DNA of 64,000 nt. Origin: Thalassobaculum_A sp040219215. Lineage in GTDB: Bacteria > Pseudomonadota > Alphaproteobacteria > Thalassobaculales > Thalassobaculaceae. The stretch covers positions 1-64,000 of the forward strand of contig NZ_JAVJSX010000033.1 in NCBI RefSeq assembly GCF_040219215.1, read 5' to 3'. Under the pieces are notes generated by a model that saw only the letters and a program-made list of their open reading frames with translations, searched no databases and was not told the origin of the DNA. The position numbers and the translations under genes were made by a program. Shown here piece after piece: positions 18,757 to 27,455 of this stretch (position 1 is its first letter; each line of letters opens with the position of its first letter).

Positions 18757-19791
18757 TCAGCGAACGGTCACCTCGACACGACGATTGCGCGGCTCGTCGA
18801 CACCGTCGGCCGTGCGCACCACCGGATCGCGTTCGCCGAACGAGTCCACCCGGATCAGCCGTGGCGATATTCCCAGATCAAGCGCTATCTGCCGAACCAG
18901 TTCGGCACGCCGGAGCGCCAAAGTATCATTGACGTCACTGGCTCCTACCCGGTCGGTGTGGCCGGCGATCTCGACGCCCGGCAGGACGCGCTGGCGTATA
19001 ACCTCGAGCAGTGCCGGAAGCACGGCCTGGGACTGTGGGGTCAATACGTTCGTGCCAGCCTCGAAGTACAACAGCACGGTGACCGGCGCCGGTGGTTCGG
19101 CACCGAGAGCACCGCCGAAGATCTCGCGGACATCGCGCTCGCCGAGCGTCCCCGTGCTATCCGGTGCCGCACCACCCGCTGCAACAACAGCACTCGCCCG
19201 CACGGTGTCGAGCGTGACTGCACCGAGAGCGTTCTGCAGATCGACGGCCCCGACCGCACCCCCGGCGTCGGCGAGGAGAACCACGACAACGCCCTTCAGC
19301 CCAGCCTCAACCACAGTCATTGCTGTATCGAAGCGGGCACGGCAGGCGGCGATATCACCCGATTGGTGGCCCTCCTCCTGTTCCTGCATCCAGCAGTCGA
19401 ATCCGCCCTGGGCCTGCGCTGCGGCATTTGGGGTCAGCGCCCGCGCGCCCTCTTTCAGGGCCTGCACCAGCCTGCCCCGGGCGGCGGCCAAAGTCTCGCG
19501 GTCAGCGCTCGCCAGATCGCGCCTCTCAAGCGCTTCGGGCTCGACCCGATCGCCTGCAGCGACGTCGATGGCGCGTTGATAGAAACGAGCGGTGTCCGGC
19601 CAGTCGTACTCGGCGCGCTCCAGGTCTCCGAGCGCCACATACTCCCGGCTCAGCGTCGCGTCGAACATCGAGCTCGGCGGAGGGCTGGTCGCGAGCCGGT
19701 CGGCGTCGAACGGCCCAAGGGTGCAACCGGAGAGCAGAAACGCGACCGCGGCAATCCAGTTCGTGGGGGACGAAAGGCGTGTGACGGGCAT
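18757..19791 (-). CDS. OmpA-family outer-membrane lipoprotein
   Basis: 344 residues. The N-terminus ends in the lipobox LLSGC, so Cys23 is the likely lipidation site. A helical middle part rich in Ala, Arg and Glu (about 45-220) is of unknown fold. The C-terminus (about 235-344) is an OmpA-like peptidoglycan-binding domain: VLLYFEAGTNVLTPQSQAVL, IAGHTDRVGASDVNDTLALRRA and SFGERDPVV..RNRRVEV. It begins 3 nt after the FecR stop and precedes the CHASE2 kinase by 64 nt. As a tether between outer membrane and cell wall it could report envelope state to the kinase; that link is inferred from the operon only. Confidence 0.85.
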   Translation of the reverse strand: MPVTRLSSPTNWIAAVAFLLSGCTLGPFDADRLATSPPPSSMFDATLSREYVALGDLERAEYDWPDTARFYQRAIDVAAGDRVEPEALERRDLASADRETLAAARGRLVQALKEGARALTPNAAAQAQGGFDCWMQEQEEGHQSGDIAACRARFDTAMTVVEAGLKGVVVVLLADAGGAVGAVDLQNALGAVTLDTVRASAVVAAGGAAPDSTGTLGERDVREIFGGALGAEPPAPVTVLLYFEAGTNVLTPQSQAVLPALLEVIRQRVLPGVEIAGHTDRVGASDVNDTLALRRAELVRQIALDLGISPRLIRVDSFGERDPVVRTADGVDEPRNRRVEVTVR

Positions 19792-19794
19792 TGT

Positions 19795-20274
19795 CTAGTT
19801 TCCGGCCGTAGATGGCAACCGGACGGCAAAGCGGGTGCCGCGCACCGCAATCACCGAAATCGGTGTGTGGATCTTGGTCCGCTCCGGCGCCAGCTTCCCG
19901 ATCTTGCCGGACGAATACAGCATGGTTCCGCCGAGTACAGAGCCGAGGAAGCCGAATGCCCCGCGTTGCGGCACATACTCATACTCGGTGAACTCGAACA
20001 GCGAGTTCGGTCCGAGCGAGATCAGCGTGCCATCATCCAGTGTAACGCCTACTGAGCCATTCGCTCCGGTGCGCAACCGGTCATGCAGGTTGACCCCGAT
20101 TCCGGCATCCGCCGGGATAACCGCATCCGATCGCAACAGCGCAACCTCGCCTTCGGAGATCTTGACGATCCCGATCGCGGTATCCTGCGCATGCGCAACG
20201 GCTCCCCAAAGGAACCCGAGTCCAACGCCGACCACTGCGCTCAAGAACAAAAGGTGTCTGCATACCGTGCTCAT
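19795..20274 (-). CDS. periplasmic FecR-domain protein
   Basis: 159 residues. Signal peptide about 1-29 (LLFLSAVVGVGLGFLWGAVAHA then Q). The rest is a FecR-type domain: a lead-in with LHDRLRTGANGSVGVTLDDG, TLISLGPNSLFEF, and the closing TPISVIAVRGTRFAV. There is no membrane anchor, so it differs from FecR of iron-citrate systems and fits stand-alone periplasmic FecR proteins. First gene of the three-gene set with the OmpA lipoprotein and CHASE2 kinase; it may be the ligand-binding or partner component. Divergent from the DUF423 gene across 88 nt. Confidence 0.85.
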   Translation of the reverse strand: MSTVCRHLLFLSAVVGVGLGFLWGAVAHAQDTAIGIVKISEGEVALLRSDAVIPADAGIGVNLHDRLRTGANGSVGVTLDDGTLISLGPNSLFEFTEYEYVPQRGAFGFLGSVLGGTMLYSSGKIGKLAPERTKIHTPISVIAVRGTRFAVRLPSTAGN

Positions 20275-20362
20275 CGTCCACAGCCTGACCCTGTTCGGCG
20301 ATCACGGTCAAGGCGCCTTTACACCTCTGGACGGCCTGTCCAGCCGTGCTAGCGTCCCCACC

Positions 20363-20737
20363 ATGCTGATGTCCCGCATTGTCCTCTTCATCGCCTCAAT
20401 CCTGCTGGCCGCTGCCGTTGCGCTTGCGGCGATCGGCGCCCACGCCGTTCCGGACGCCGCGCATCCCGGTGGGCTCTGGTGGACGGCGGTTTTCTGGCAC
20501 GCGGTTACCGGTGTGGGTCTGTTCGCCGTGGGGGCCGCCTGGGGCCGGTTCCACTGGGCGTGGGGGACGCTGGGAGCGACACTGATGCTTGTCGGGGTCG
20601 TGCTGTTCTCCGGAACGCTCTACGTCAAGGGCATCAGCGCCTGGGAAACCGGCAGTTTCCTGACGCCGACCGGCGGTACTCTGCTGGTTTTCGCCTGGTT
20701 GGCCATGGCCGTTGCAGCCCTGCGCAACCCGCGTTGA
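20363..20737 (+). CDS. DUF423-family small membrane protein
   Basis: 124 residues with four hydrophobic segments (about 5-25, 39-58, 66-88, 98-118). The pattern AAIGAHAV at the first segment, HAVTGVGLFAVG, LFSGTLYV and LTPTGGTLLVFAWL matches the YgdD/DUF423 family of inner-membrane proteins, whose function is unknown. The start at 20363 (alternative 20369) was chosen because the first membrane helix begins there. It is divergent from fecR. Confidence 0.75.
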   Translation: MLMSRIVLFIASILLAAAVALAAIGAHAVPDAAHPGGLWWTAVFWHAVTGVGLFAVGAAWGRFHWAWGTLGATLMLVGVVLFSGTLYVKGISAWETGSFLTPTGGTLLVFAWLAMAVAALRNPR

Positions 20738-20799
20738 CGGTTGGCTTCATTCGGATGTGACGTTCATCGACAATTCTGGAATAGGGATAGGACACGGTT

Positions 20800-21603
20800 A
20801 TGGCCGGACGCGTGCAGGACAAGGTTATCGTGGTTGCTGGAGCCGGGTCGGTTGGTCCGGGCTGGGGCAACGGCAAGGCTTCAGCGGTGCTCTATGCACG
20901 CGAAGGTGCAACGGTCTATCTGATCGACCGGGTGTCCGAAGCGGTCGAGGAGACCCGCCGCATCATCGAGTCGGAAGGCGGTCGGTGCCACGCCGCGGAC
21001 GGTGACCTTACCGACAATGCCACGGTCAAGGCGCTGCTCGACGACTGCGTGCAGCGCTTCGGCAGACTTGACGTCATCCACAACAATGTCGGCGGCTCGA
21101 TGCCGGGCGGTGTCGCGGAAATGGACGAGGCCACCTGGGATCGCCAGATGGACCACAATCTGAAGACCGTCTACCTCGGCTGCCATCATGCCATCCCGCA
21201 CATGCGCAAGACGGGGGGCGGCGCCATCGTCAACGTCGCATCGGTTGCCGGGTACCGTCACATCGGGTCGCACATCCACGCATATGCCGCCACCAAGGCC
21301 GGCGTCGTGCAGATGTCGCGTGCCATCGGGGTCAGCTATGCCAAGGAGCGTATCCGCTGCAACACCGTGGTGCCGGGCCTGATGCACACCCCGCTGGTCG
21401 AGACGCGGCTGGCCGGTCAGCGGGCGGGCGGCGACGCGGAAGCGCTGATCGCCAAGCGAAACGCCCAGGTGCCGATGGGGCACATGGGCGACGCCTGGGA
21501 CGTCGCCTATGCCGCTCTGTACCTGGCATCCGACGAAGCCAAGTACGTTACCGCAACCGAGATCGTGGTGGATGGCGGCCTGATCATGAGTGCGCCGCTG
21601 TAG
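20800..21603 (+). CDS. SDR family oxidoreductase
   Basis: 267 residues. The cofactor motif is the unusual GAGSVGPGWGNGKA (longer than the normal TGxxxGxG), followed by NNVGG (about 95-99), catalytic Ser148 region (NVASVAGYRHIG) and Tyr162-x3-Lys166 (YAATK). The C-terminus ATEIVVDGGLIM is standard. Variants of this Gly motif (GxGSxGxGWGNG) are seen in a subset of bacterial SDRs annotated as glucose or 3-oxoacyl dehydrogenase-like; substrate unknown. It stands alone between short intergenic gaps. Confidence 0.82.
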   Translation: MAGRVQDKVIVVAGAGSVGPGWGNGKASAVLYAREGATVYLIDRVSEAVEETRRIIESEGGRCHAADGDLTDNATVKALLDDCVQRFGRLDVIHNNVGGSMPGGVAEMDEATWDRQMDHNLKTVYLGCHHAIPHMRKTGGGAIVNVASVAGYRHIGSHIHAYAATKAGVVQMSRAIGVSYAKERIRCNTVVPGLMHTPLVETRLAGQRAGGDAEALIAKRNAQVPMGHMGDAWDVAYAALYLASDEAKYVTATEIVVDGGLIMSAPL

Positions 21604-21715
21604 CGCCCCGCTCACCATCGTTCACGTTCCGTCGAGGTCCCCCGTATCGCCGTTACCTGTGTCCTGTCGGATCATTACGTGTGGGTACGTGATGAATCCG
21701 TGGAGGGGCATCAGC

Positions 21716-21988
21716 ATGGGGATCGTTATCGCCTTCCCGCAGCGGCCGAAGACAATCGCCTTCGGCCCGGAGGACCACGCGGCGCTCGACCGTCTTGTTG
21801 CGCGAACGCGCCGGGCCGGGGCCGTACGCTGGGAGATCGAGGATCGGGTTGGTCAAGCCCGTGCCTATGTGCTCGGCGCGGAGGACGAAACGCTGCTGAT
21901 CGTCACCAAATGCCGGAGCGGGATCACGGTCAGCAGCGGCTACGCCCACGAGCTGCTGTGGCAGGGCGACCGGCTCGCGGGGTACTGA
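21716..21988 (+). CDS. hypothetical protein, 90 residues
   Basis: Soluble, mixed alpha/beta composition, no signal peptide: MGIVIAFPQRPKT at the start, a charged middle (RLVARTRRAGAVRWEIEDR) and a C-terminal LLWQGDRLAG. Start 21716 has GGAGGGG 8 nt upstream; the earlier in-frame ATG at 21692 lacks a site. I do not recognise the family and see no motif. It lies between the SDR gene and a very small minus-strand gene and shares no operon. Confidence 0.5.
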   Translation: MGIVIAFPQRPKTIAFGPEDHAALDRLVARTRRAGAVRWEIEDRVGQARAYVLGAEDETLLIVTKCRSGITVSSGYAHELLWQGDRLAGY

Positions 21989-22068
21989 AGCAGTCGGCGA
22001 CGCCGCCGGATCTTCTCAGGCCCGTCGAGGCTGCGCCACCGGGAGCCGGCCGCGCGCTTACTCCACGG

Positions 22069-22191
22069 TCAACGACGGTAGTCCAGCCGCTCCAGTCCAG
22101 TAGGGCCACGGTCGCGGGGCACCGCAAGCCTGAACAGCCCCCAGAACAGCAGCGCGTAGAAAACCCAACCGACGACGTCCAATGCTTCCAT
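22069..22191 (-). CDS. very small single-span membrane protein (40 residues)
   Basis: A 41-codon frame encoding a peptide with an acidic start (MEALDVV), one hydrophobic span (about residues 8-23: GWVFYALLFWGLFRLA) and a short, charged, Arg-rich tail ending in LDYRR. The charge layout (acidic N-terminus, positive cytoplasmic C-terminus) fits an N-out small inner-membrane protein. Upstream GGGTG is a weak ribosome site. Nothing else occupies the 338 nt between the 90-residue gene and the patatin gene. I do not recognise it; the evidence is the amphipathic-to-hydrophobic pattern and the absence of competing frames. Confidence 0.5.
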   Translation of the reverse strand: MEALDVVGWVFYALLFWGLFRLAVPRDRGPTGLERLDYRR

Positions 22192-22326
22192 CACGACACC
22201 CGCACTGGTTGCCAAGCGTATGGATTATCATTGCCGAGCCTTAACGGAAGATTAACGCCCGGCCATCCGCGACCGCGCACGAACGCCGGGCGTCCACCCT
22301 GTTGGCGGTTTAACCCTTCGGCCGGA

Positions 22327-24594
22327 TCAGAACAATTTGCCGAAATACAGATAGGCGGCGGTCCGGCCGCCATCGCCCTGCCCCAATGCCAGGTAACTGG
22401 CGCCGAGCGGGGTGTCCGCGCCGAGAAAGACGCTGCTGCCGAAGGCGTTCTGGTCGAAGCTGTCCGGCCCGGTATCGCCGTCGAGCCGCGCGGCCTCAAA
22501 TGAAGCGCCTGCGTAAATTGGCAGATCGAAGAACAGCGGTGCCTTCTCGGTGAGCCGGCGCATGTACAGGAAGCGACCGTGCAGCAAGGTCTCCGTCGAC
22601 AGTTCGTCACGGGTGTAACCGGACAGACTGAACAGGCCACCGACCGTGAAGCGGTCGTAGGTCGGCAATTCGCTGCTCAACGACGTGCCACCGCCGGCGC
22701 CTACGATCATGGTGTTGGATCCAAAGGTGAAGGCCTGAACCGCCGTGGCGTCCAGCTTCACGTAGTTGCTGTCGGCCCCGAGTTCCTCGCGGGAGACGCC
22801 CAGGTTCATGCGCAGCAAAGTGCCCTCGTTCGGAAATCGAACGCTGTCCAAAGTGTCGTAGAGCAGGCTGGCATCGGCCGAGCCGATGTGGAAATCGCCC
22901 GTGGTTCCGCTGGCCGCCGATCCGGTATGCAGGTCCACGTCCCCGACGCCGAAGCGCAGCCCAATCCGGGTATCGAGTTCGGTGCCGACCTCGTAGCCGA
23001 GCTTCAGGGCCGTCTCCATCCGCGTGGTGCGGAACTCGTTGACATTGCCATTCGTGCCGTAGGCCCGAACGTCGCTGCGCACATAGTTCAGCGACGGCAG
23101 CACGTAGAAGCCGGTCTCCGGCTGCAGCGGCTGATAGAACTCCGTCAGGATGCGCTGGGTGCTGCCGAAGGCGACTTCGTTGCGCGACTCTGCACCGTAG
23201 GCATTGAGGGCCGTCAGTGTGAATCCCGCACCGATCATGTAGCTGCTGTCTCCGTCGACATCGCTTTCCAGCGCCAGGCCCAGCCGAAGATAGTCCTTGG
23301 CCCAACTCTTCTCCGTGGCGGTCACCACCATGCCGGTCTCGCCGTTCCGGTCGACCAGCGCGTAATCGACCTGTTCGAACAGCCCGGAGCCGTAAAGCTG
23401 CGAGAAATCTTCCTCGACCTGCTTCACGTTCAGCGGCTGGCCAATCTGCTGTCGGATGTTGGAGGTCAAACGACGGTCGGACAGCGCCGTGCGGTTGTCC
23501 ACGTCGATGAAGGCGATGACCGGCGTCTGCACCTTCTCCGTTCCGCGCGCGGCAATCTTGGCGGCATAGGCGGTCTCGTCCAGCGACAACGCCCGCAGCC
23601 GGTCGGTCTGACCTCGGGCCGCCGCTTCGCCCGGAGCAATCATCTCAAGGATCTTGTCGAAATCGGTGGATGCTCGGGTGCCTAGATCCGGTTGGATCAG
23701 GATGTCCTGCGGTTGCAGGTTGGCGATCTGCGTCAGTGAGTTCTGCTGCACGAGGACCGCCAGGATCTGGCCGGCGATATCGAGGCTGGACGTCAGTTGA
23801 TCGCGCTTTTTCAGGATCGTCGGAATATCGACCACGATAAGAACTTCGGCGCCCATCGCACGGGCCACGTCAGCCGGGAGGTTGTTAGCTACCCCCCCAT
23901 CGACCAGCAGCTTGCCGTCAATCTCAACGGGCGGAAGCAACCCAGGCACCGACATGCTTGCCCGCATCGCCGTCGCGAGATTGCCGCCCTTCAAAATCAC
24001 CTGCTGGCCGGTCTCCAGATCCGCCGCTACCGCGCGGTAGCGAATCGGAAGCTGGTCGAAATCGGTGACGTTGCGAGCCCGCACGGTCAACTCGCGCATC
24101 ATCAGAGTCAGCCGTTGGCCCTGAATGATGCCCGCCGGCAACTGCAGGGCACCGTCCTTGATGCCGAGCTTGAGGTCGAGGAGAAAGCCATAGTCCTCCT
24201 GCTTGCGCCGGACCGGCAAAGAACCACGCGGTGGGGTGTCGCGGAAGGTCTTGGCCCAGTCGATGTCGCTGACGACCGCTTCCAGTTCGTTGGCGGGGAG
24301 CCCAAGCGCATACAGCCCCCCAACGATTGAGCCCATGCTGGTCCCGGTAATGATGTCGATCGGGACACGCAGTTCCTCGAGCACCTTCAGGACGCCGATG
24401 TGCGTCGCGCCCAGCGCGCCCCCACCGCTCAGCACGAGGCCAATGACCGGGCGTCGGGCCGTCGGGGCTGGGGCAGCGGCAGCAGCCTCGGACGCCGGCG
24501 GACCCGCGGTAAGCAGCAATGCCCCCACTGACGCCAACAGGCCGAGCTTCCGCACCAGCGTCCGCGGCGCGGACCAGTCAAACACCAGCCTCAT
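22327..24594 (-). CDS. patatin-like phospholipase fused to POTRA and outer-membrane beta-barrel
   Basis: 755 residues. Signal peptide about 1-38 (VRKLGLLASVGALLLTAG then SEA). Patatin domain (about 48-330): oxyanion GGGALGATHIG, nucleophile GTSMGS and Asp in VDGGVANN. A POTRA-like segment (about 355-430) precedes a C-terminal BamA/Omp85-type 16-strand barrel ending in Phe (YLYFGKLF). This matches the PlpD/RssA-type autotransporter group (type Vd-like), in which the lipase is exported and held by its own barrel. Start at 24594 has GGGGGGAGA at good distance; 24597 is an in-frame alternative. No neighbours share its strand closely, so it is probably a single transcript. Confidence 0.85.
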   Translation of the reverse strand: MRLVFDWSAPRTLVRKLGLLASVGALLLTAGPPASEAAAAAPAPTARRPVIGLVLSGGGALGATHIGVLKVLEELRVPIDIITGTSMGSIVGGLYALGLPANELEAVVSDIDWAKTFRDTPPRGSLPVRRKQEDYGFLLDLKLGIKDGALQLPAGIIQGQRLTLMMRELTVRARNVTDFDQLPIRYRAVAADLETGQQVILKGGNLATAMRASMSVPGLLPPVEIDGKLLVDGGVANNLPADVARAMGAEVLIVVDIPTILKKRDQLTSSLDIAGQILAVLVQQNSLTQIANLQPQDILIQPDLGTRASTDFDKILEMIAPGEAAARGQTDRLRALSLDETAYAAKIAARGTEKVQTPVIAFIDVDNRTALSDRRLTSNIRQQIGQPLNVKQVEEDFSQLYGSGLFEQVDYALVDRNGETGMVVTATEKSWAKDYLRLGLALESDVDGDSSYMIGAGFTLTALNAYGAESRNEVAFGSTQRILTEFYQPLQPETGFYVLPSLNYVRSDVRAYGTNGNVNEFRTTRMETALKLGYEVGTELDTRIGLRFGVGDVDLHTGSAASGTTGDFHIGSADASLLYDTLDSVRFPNEGTLLRMNLGVSREELGADSNYVKLDATAVQAFTFGSNTMIVGAGGGTSLSSELPTYDRFTVGGLFSLSGYTRDELSTETLLHGRFLYMRRLTEKAPLFFDLPIYAGASFEAARLDGDTGPDSFDQNAFGSSVFLGADTPLGASYLALGQGDGGRTAAYLYFGKLF

Positions 24595-24928
24595 CATTCT
24601 CCCCCCAAACCAGATATGTTGCGCCGCCGAGCCGACGCTCACCGGTTCCCAAGACCGCCCGGGACAGCATAGCGGCAACGGCAACGCCGGATAGTCGCTT
24701 CGGTCGAATGAATGCCGACCGTTCGCCGCCTCGATGCCTGCCCCACACCCCGCACCGCAGCGTGCCGCACGTTGATCGTCCGTTCTGATATCAATTGTTT
24801 AAACTATGATTAAGCATGGCGCCCGCTGCTCCGAGCGCCAAGCGTCTCTGCCGCGTCGGTACGCAGCAAGCAGTAGGCACCGCCTGCCCGACGGGCTAAG
24901 TTTCGGCAACCGTTAACGGAGCCCTGCC
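24595..24928. other. intergenic region, no gene seen
   Basis: 334 nt between divergent genes (patatin gene to the left, small gene to the right). It contains an AT-rich core at 24788-24815 with the palindrome GTTTAAAC (24797-24804) next to TATGAT (24805-24810). The latter could be a -10 element for the rightward gene, but no matching -35 lies at 16-18 nt. No reading frame on either strand shows gene-like composition. Confidence 0.4.
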
Positions 24929-25150
24929 ATGACTGCCGACAGCATGATGACCGAGCGTGTTTCCCGTCTCGACAAGCTGCAGATCCTGGTTGGCCTGCTT
25001 GATGCCACGATCGATCACGAGCGCCATCGCGACACGCCTTTCGAAGCGCCGTCATGGCTGGTCAAGCACTACCCGCACGTCGACCCGGACGACCTGGACG
25101 ATGTCCTGGATGCCGGCCGGCACGCACTGACCCGCATCACCGCTCGGTGA
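24929..25150 (+). CDS. hypothetical protein, 73 residues
   Basis: Small acidic soluble protein: a helical N-terminal half (MTERVSRLDKLQILVGLLDATID) and a C-terminal segment with HYPHVDPDDLDDVLDAGRHAL. GGAG lies 8 nt before the ATG. Convergent with the methyltransferase gene 16 nt away. No family recognised; the D-D-x-x-D-V-L-D pattern resembles a short helical adaptor but supports no function. Confidence 0.55.
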   Translation: MTADSMMTERVSRLDKLQILVGLLDATIDHERHRDTPFEAPSWLVKHYPHVDPDDLDDVLDAGRHALTRITAR

Positions 25151-25166
25151 ACGAGCTTCCCGTGGA

Positions 25167-26255
25167 CTAACCGGCCGGCGCTTTCCGAGTCAGACCAGCA
25201 ACAACCCGTCGAAGAATGTCGCGTATGGACAGCATGGCTCCTTTTGGCCGGTCCAAGCCGAACACCAGCCGAACGGTCTCATGATCCTGTAGGAGAAACG
25301 GTCCGTCGGCCACGGGGCGTGCCACATCGAAGTCTGGATGACCCTCCGCCACAAGCAGCAGGTTCTCACACGTGAAACGCCGATCTCCGATTATACCTAC
25401 CACTCGGGCCAGCGCTCGGTACCCGGCCTTGTCGATCGCGGCCAGGACATCCAGGTGGCGGTAGCTGCGCTGACTGCCGAGATCCTGTACCAGGATGTGC
25501 CCGGCATCGGTCAACGTCGCATTCCAATTTTCTAAGTAGTAGCCGAGTGCGGAGTCCGACATTTCCGCCAAATTGGAGTTCGAAATGATCCCGTCATAAC
25601 GACCGGCAAGCGCAATATTCGCCCGCCACCATGGAAACAGCTTGCTCCGGAACTTCCTGGGTATGTCAACGCCAAGTCCGCGTTGAGCCGTCTGCGAAAC
25701 GTCGCCATCTGTTTGACCAGTAGAAATCAGAGCATGATTTTGAAATGCCTCTCCGTAGCAATGTGAACAAATCGATGCCTGCATCACAAATAGTGACTGG
25801 GTGATCTCTACCAGATCGAAACAACTGACTGCGTCATCAACACTCATGAAAAACGCAATCAGCCCCAGTCCAGACCCAAATTCAAGCACTCTGGACCGGC
25901 TCGGCAACCCTCGAAGCTTTGTATATACGGCATACTGCGCAATGAAATCCACGATCGGAATTGGAACCGTGGCGTCAGGGAATAACGTTCGGTACCAACC
26001 TACGTACCGAGTGATTCCGATGATCAAGCTCTGAAGATCGTCGTCCCGCAATCCATCCAGTTCGCCGATCAATTCCGGCCACCGGCCAAGCCCGTGGAAG
26101 CCGATGAGCAACGGCTTGATCTGATCGACATGTTTCAACCGGCTGAGGAACCCCGCCTTCTCGAAGGTGACCGGGCTCAGATCCACACCCTTCGCCCAGA
26201 CTAGAGTGTCCGAGAGTGCGGATCGTTCAGCCTGATCGTAGGACGTGATGTCCAA
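25167..26255 (-). CDS. putative sugar O-methyltransferase (SAM-dependent), lower-GC gene
   Basis: 362 residues. Residues about 120-180 contain a Rossmann SAM site: SRVLEFGSGLGLIAFFM, then CFDLVEITQS. The flanking HYDGIISNSNLAEMSDSALG-type region (YDGIISNSNLAEM) resembles the acidic active-site loop of putative sugar O-methyltransferases of the TIGR04371 type. A TTG start (26255) with GGGGGG 7 nt upstream is used; no ATG gives a better one before the conserved core. The middle of the gene (about 25540-26100) is clearly less GC-rich than its neighbours, which suggests transfer. No glycan cluster surrounds it, although a TIGR04372-like glycosyltransferase lies 12 kb away. Confidence 0.55.
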   Translation of the reverse strand: MDITSYDQAERSALSDTLVWAKGVDLSPVTFEKAGFLSRLKHVDQIKPLLIGFHGLGRWPELIGELDGLRDDDLQSLIIGITRYVGWYRTLFPDATVPIPIVDFIAQYAVYTKLRGLPSRSRVLEFGSGLGLIAFFMSVDDAVSCFDLVEITQSLFVMQASICSHCYGEAFQNHALISTGQTDGDVSQTAQRGLGVDIPRKFRSKLFPWWRANIALAGRYDGIISNSNLAEMSDSALGYYLENWNATLTDAGHILVQDLGSQRSYRHLDVLAAIDKAGYRALARVVGIIGDRRFTCENLLLVAEGHPDFDVARPVADGPFLLQDHETVRLVFGLDRPKGAMLSIRDILRRVVAGLTRKAPAG

Positions 26256-26434
26256 AGCGCGACCCCCCAGGTATTACGCACATCGCGCGAGCAGCAGCTA
26301 TCAATCCGAGTCTGCGCGCTTGCTACAAGATTCCGAGATCGGCGTCACCGGATTACAGGTCATCATCACGATCCTTTGGCAAGCCTCACTGTCATCGCGA
26401 CGGCCGACCATTCAGCCGTCAGTCCGGCACCGTC

Positions 26435-27361
26435 TCACGGCACACCACTGACCGAATCGGCACGATCGACCCCGGAGAGTTCGATCAGCCAGCGTTCCAA
26501 CCGTCGTGCCGACACCGTTGAGGGAGTCCCGGCCTGTCTGCACAAGTAGTAGGCGGCGCCGGTCGGGTCGGCCGCGCCGAACGGCGCGACCAAGACGCCC
26601 CGGGTCAAACGATCATCGACGAGCGGGCGTCGCCCGAGGGCGAGGCCATGGCCGCTCTCGGCGACCTGCAGTGCCTGCTCCATGGCATCCATGGTGACGG
26701 CACCGGACAGACTCGGCGGTGCCAGTCCGCGGGCCCGGGCCCATTCCTCCCATTCATCGGGGAAGCGATCGTTGACGATCAGCCGAACTCGAGCGAGCGC
26801 TGTCAGCGGATTCTCTTCCTCGTCAAGGGTCAGGTAGCCGGGCGCACACACCGGAAGAGCCGTCTCCTCCAGCAGGAAGGTGGCATCAAGCCCCGACCAG
26901 GTGCCCTTGCCGTGGCGAATCGCCAGATCGATCTGGTCGCGGCGCAGATCCACCACCCGGGTCGTGGTCACCAGTTGGAGTTCAACATCGGAATAGGTCC
27001 GCTCGAACGCTCCGAGCTTTGGAATGAGCCATGTCGCCGCCAGCGACGGCGGCAACGTCAGGCGGACCACGCCGCGCCCGTCCGGTCGCAGCATCGCCTC
27101 GGTCGCCGACTGGATCTGCCGGATGGCCGGGTCGATCTGTTCGAGGTAGCGACGGCCGGCAGACGTCAATTTTACCCCGGCGCCCGAGCGATCGAACAAC
27201 GAGGTACGCAAATAGTCTTCAAGCCTGCGGACCTGATGGCTGATGGCCGACTCCGTCACACCCAGGCTCTCCGCGGCATTCCGGAACCGCTCATGGACCG
27301 CTGCCGCGTGAAACGCGCGCAGAGCGGCAAACGGCGGCAAGCTGACACGCGAGTCATCCAT
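26435..27361 (-). CDS. LysR-family transcriptional regulator (GcvA-like)
   Basis: 308 residues. Winged helix-turn-helix at about 8-66 (ALRAFHAAAVHERFRNAAES, LGVTESAISHQVRRLEDYL) and a periplasmic-binding-like effector domain from about 95 on. The LPPFAALRAFHAAA start is typical of the GcvA/AmpR subgroup. It is divergent from the FAD-dependent oxidoreductase gene across 94 nt that hold a T-N11-A site, the classic layout for a LysR regulator controlling its neighbour. The effector is unknown. Confidence 0.88.
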   Translation of the reverse strand: MDDSRVSLPPFAALRAFHAAAVHERFRNAAESLGVTESAISHQVRRLEDYLRTSLFDRSGAGVKLTSAGRRYLEQIDPAIRQIQSATEAMLRPDGRGVVRLTLPPSLAATWLIPKLGAFERTYSDVELQLVTTTRVVDLRRDQIDLAIRHGKGTWSGLDATFLLEETALPVCAPGYLTLDEEENPLTALARVRLIVNDRFPDEWEEWARARGLAPPSLSGAVTMDAMEQALQVAESGHGLALGRRPLVDDRLTRGVLVAPFGAADPTGAAYYLCRQAGTPSTVSARRLERWLIELSGVDRADSVSGVP

Positions 27362-27382
27362 CCGCCGAGGGTGGTGTTAACC

Positions 27383-27395
27383 TGAATGAAATTCA
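27383..27395. promoter_or_regulatory. LysR-type operator (T-N11-A) between divergent genes
   Basis: TGAATGAAATTCA is an imperfect-free 5-bp inverted repeat (TGAAT / ATTCA, 3-nt centre) that fits the T-N11-A consensus exactly. It lies 22 nt upstream of the LysR start and 61 nt upstream of the oxidoreductase start, the only such element in the gap. Function is inferred from position and shape. Confidence 0.5.
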
Positions 27396-27455
27396 AGCGG
27401 CTGCAGGACGGCAGGTCGTTCCCACAAGGGGTCGGCCGCACAGGAGTCGGGTTTC

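Noticed and set aside
24797..24810. GTTTAAAC palindrome as a regulator site
   Set aside because: An 8-bp AT palindrome is too short to mean much in an AT-rich gap, and no paired element was seen.
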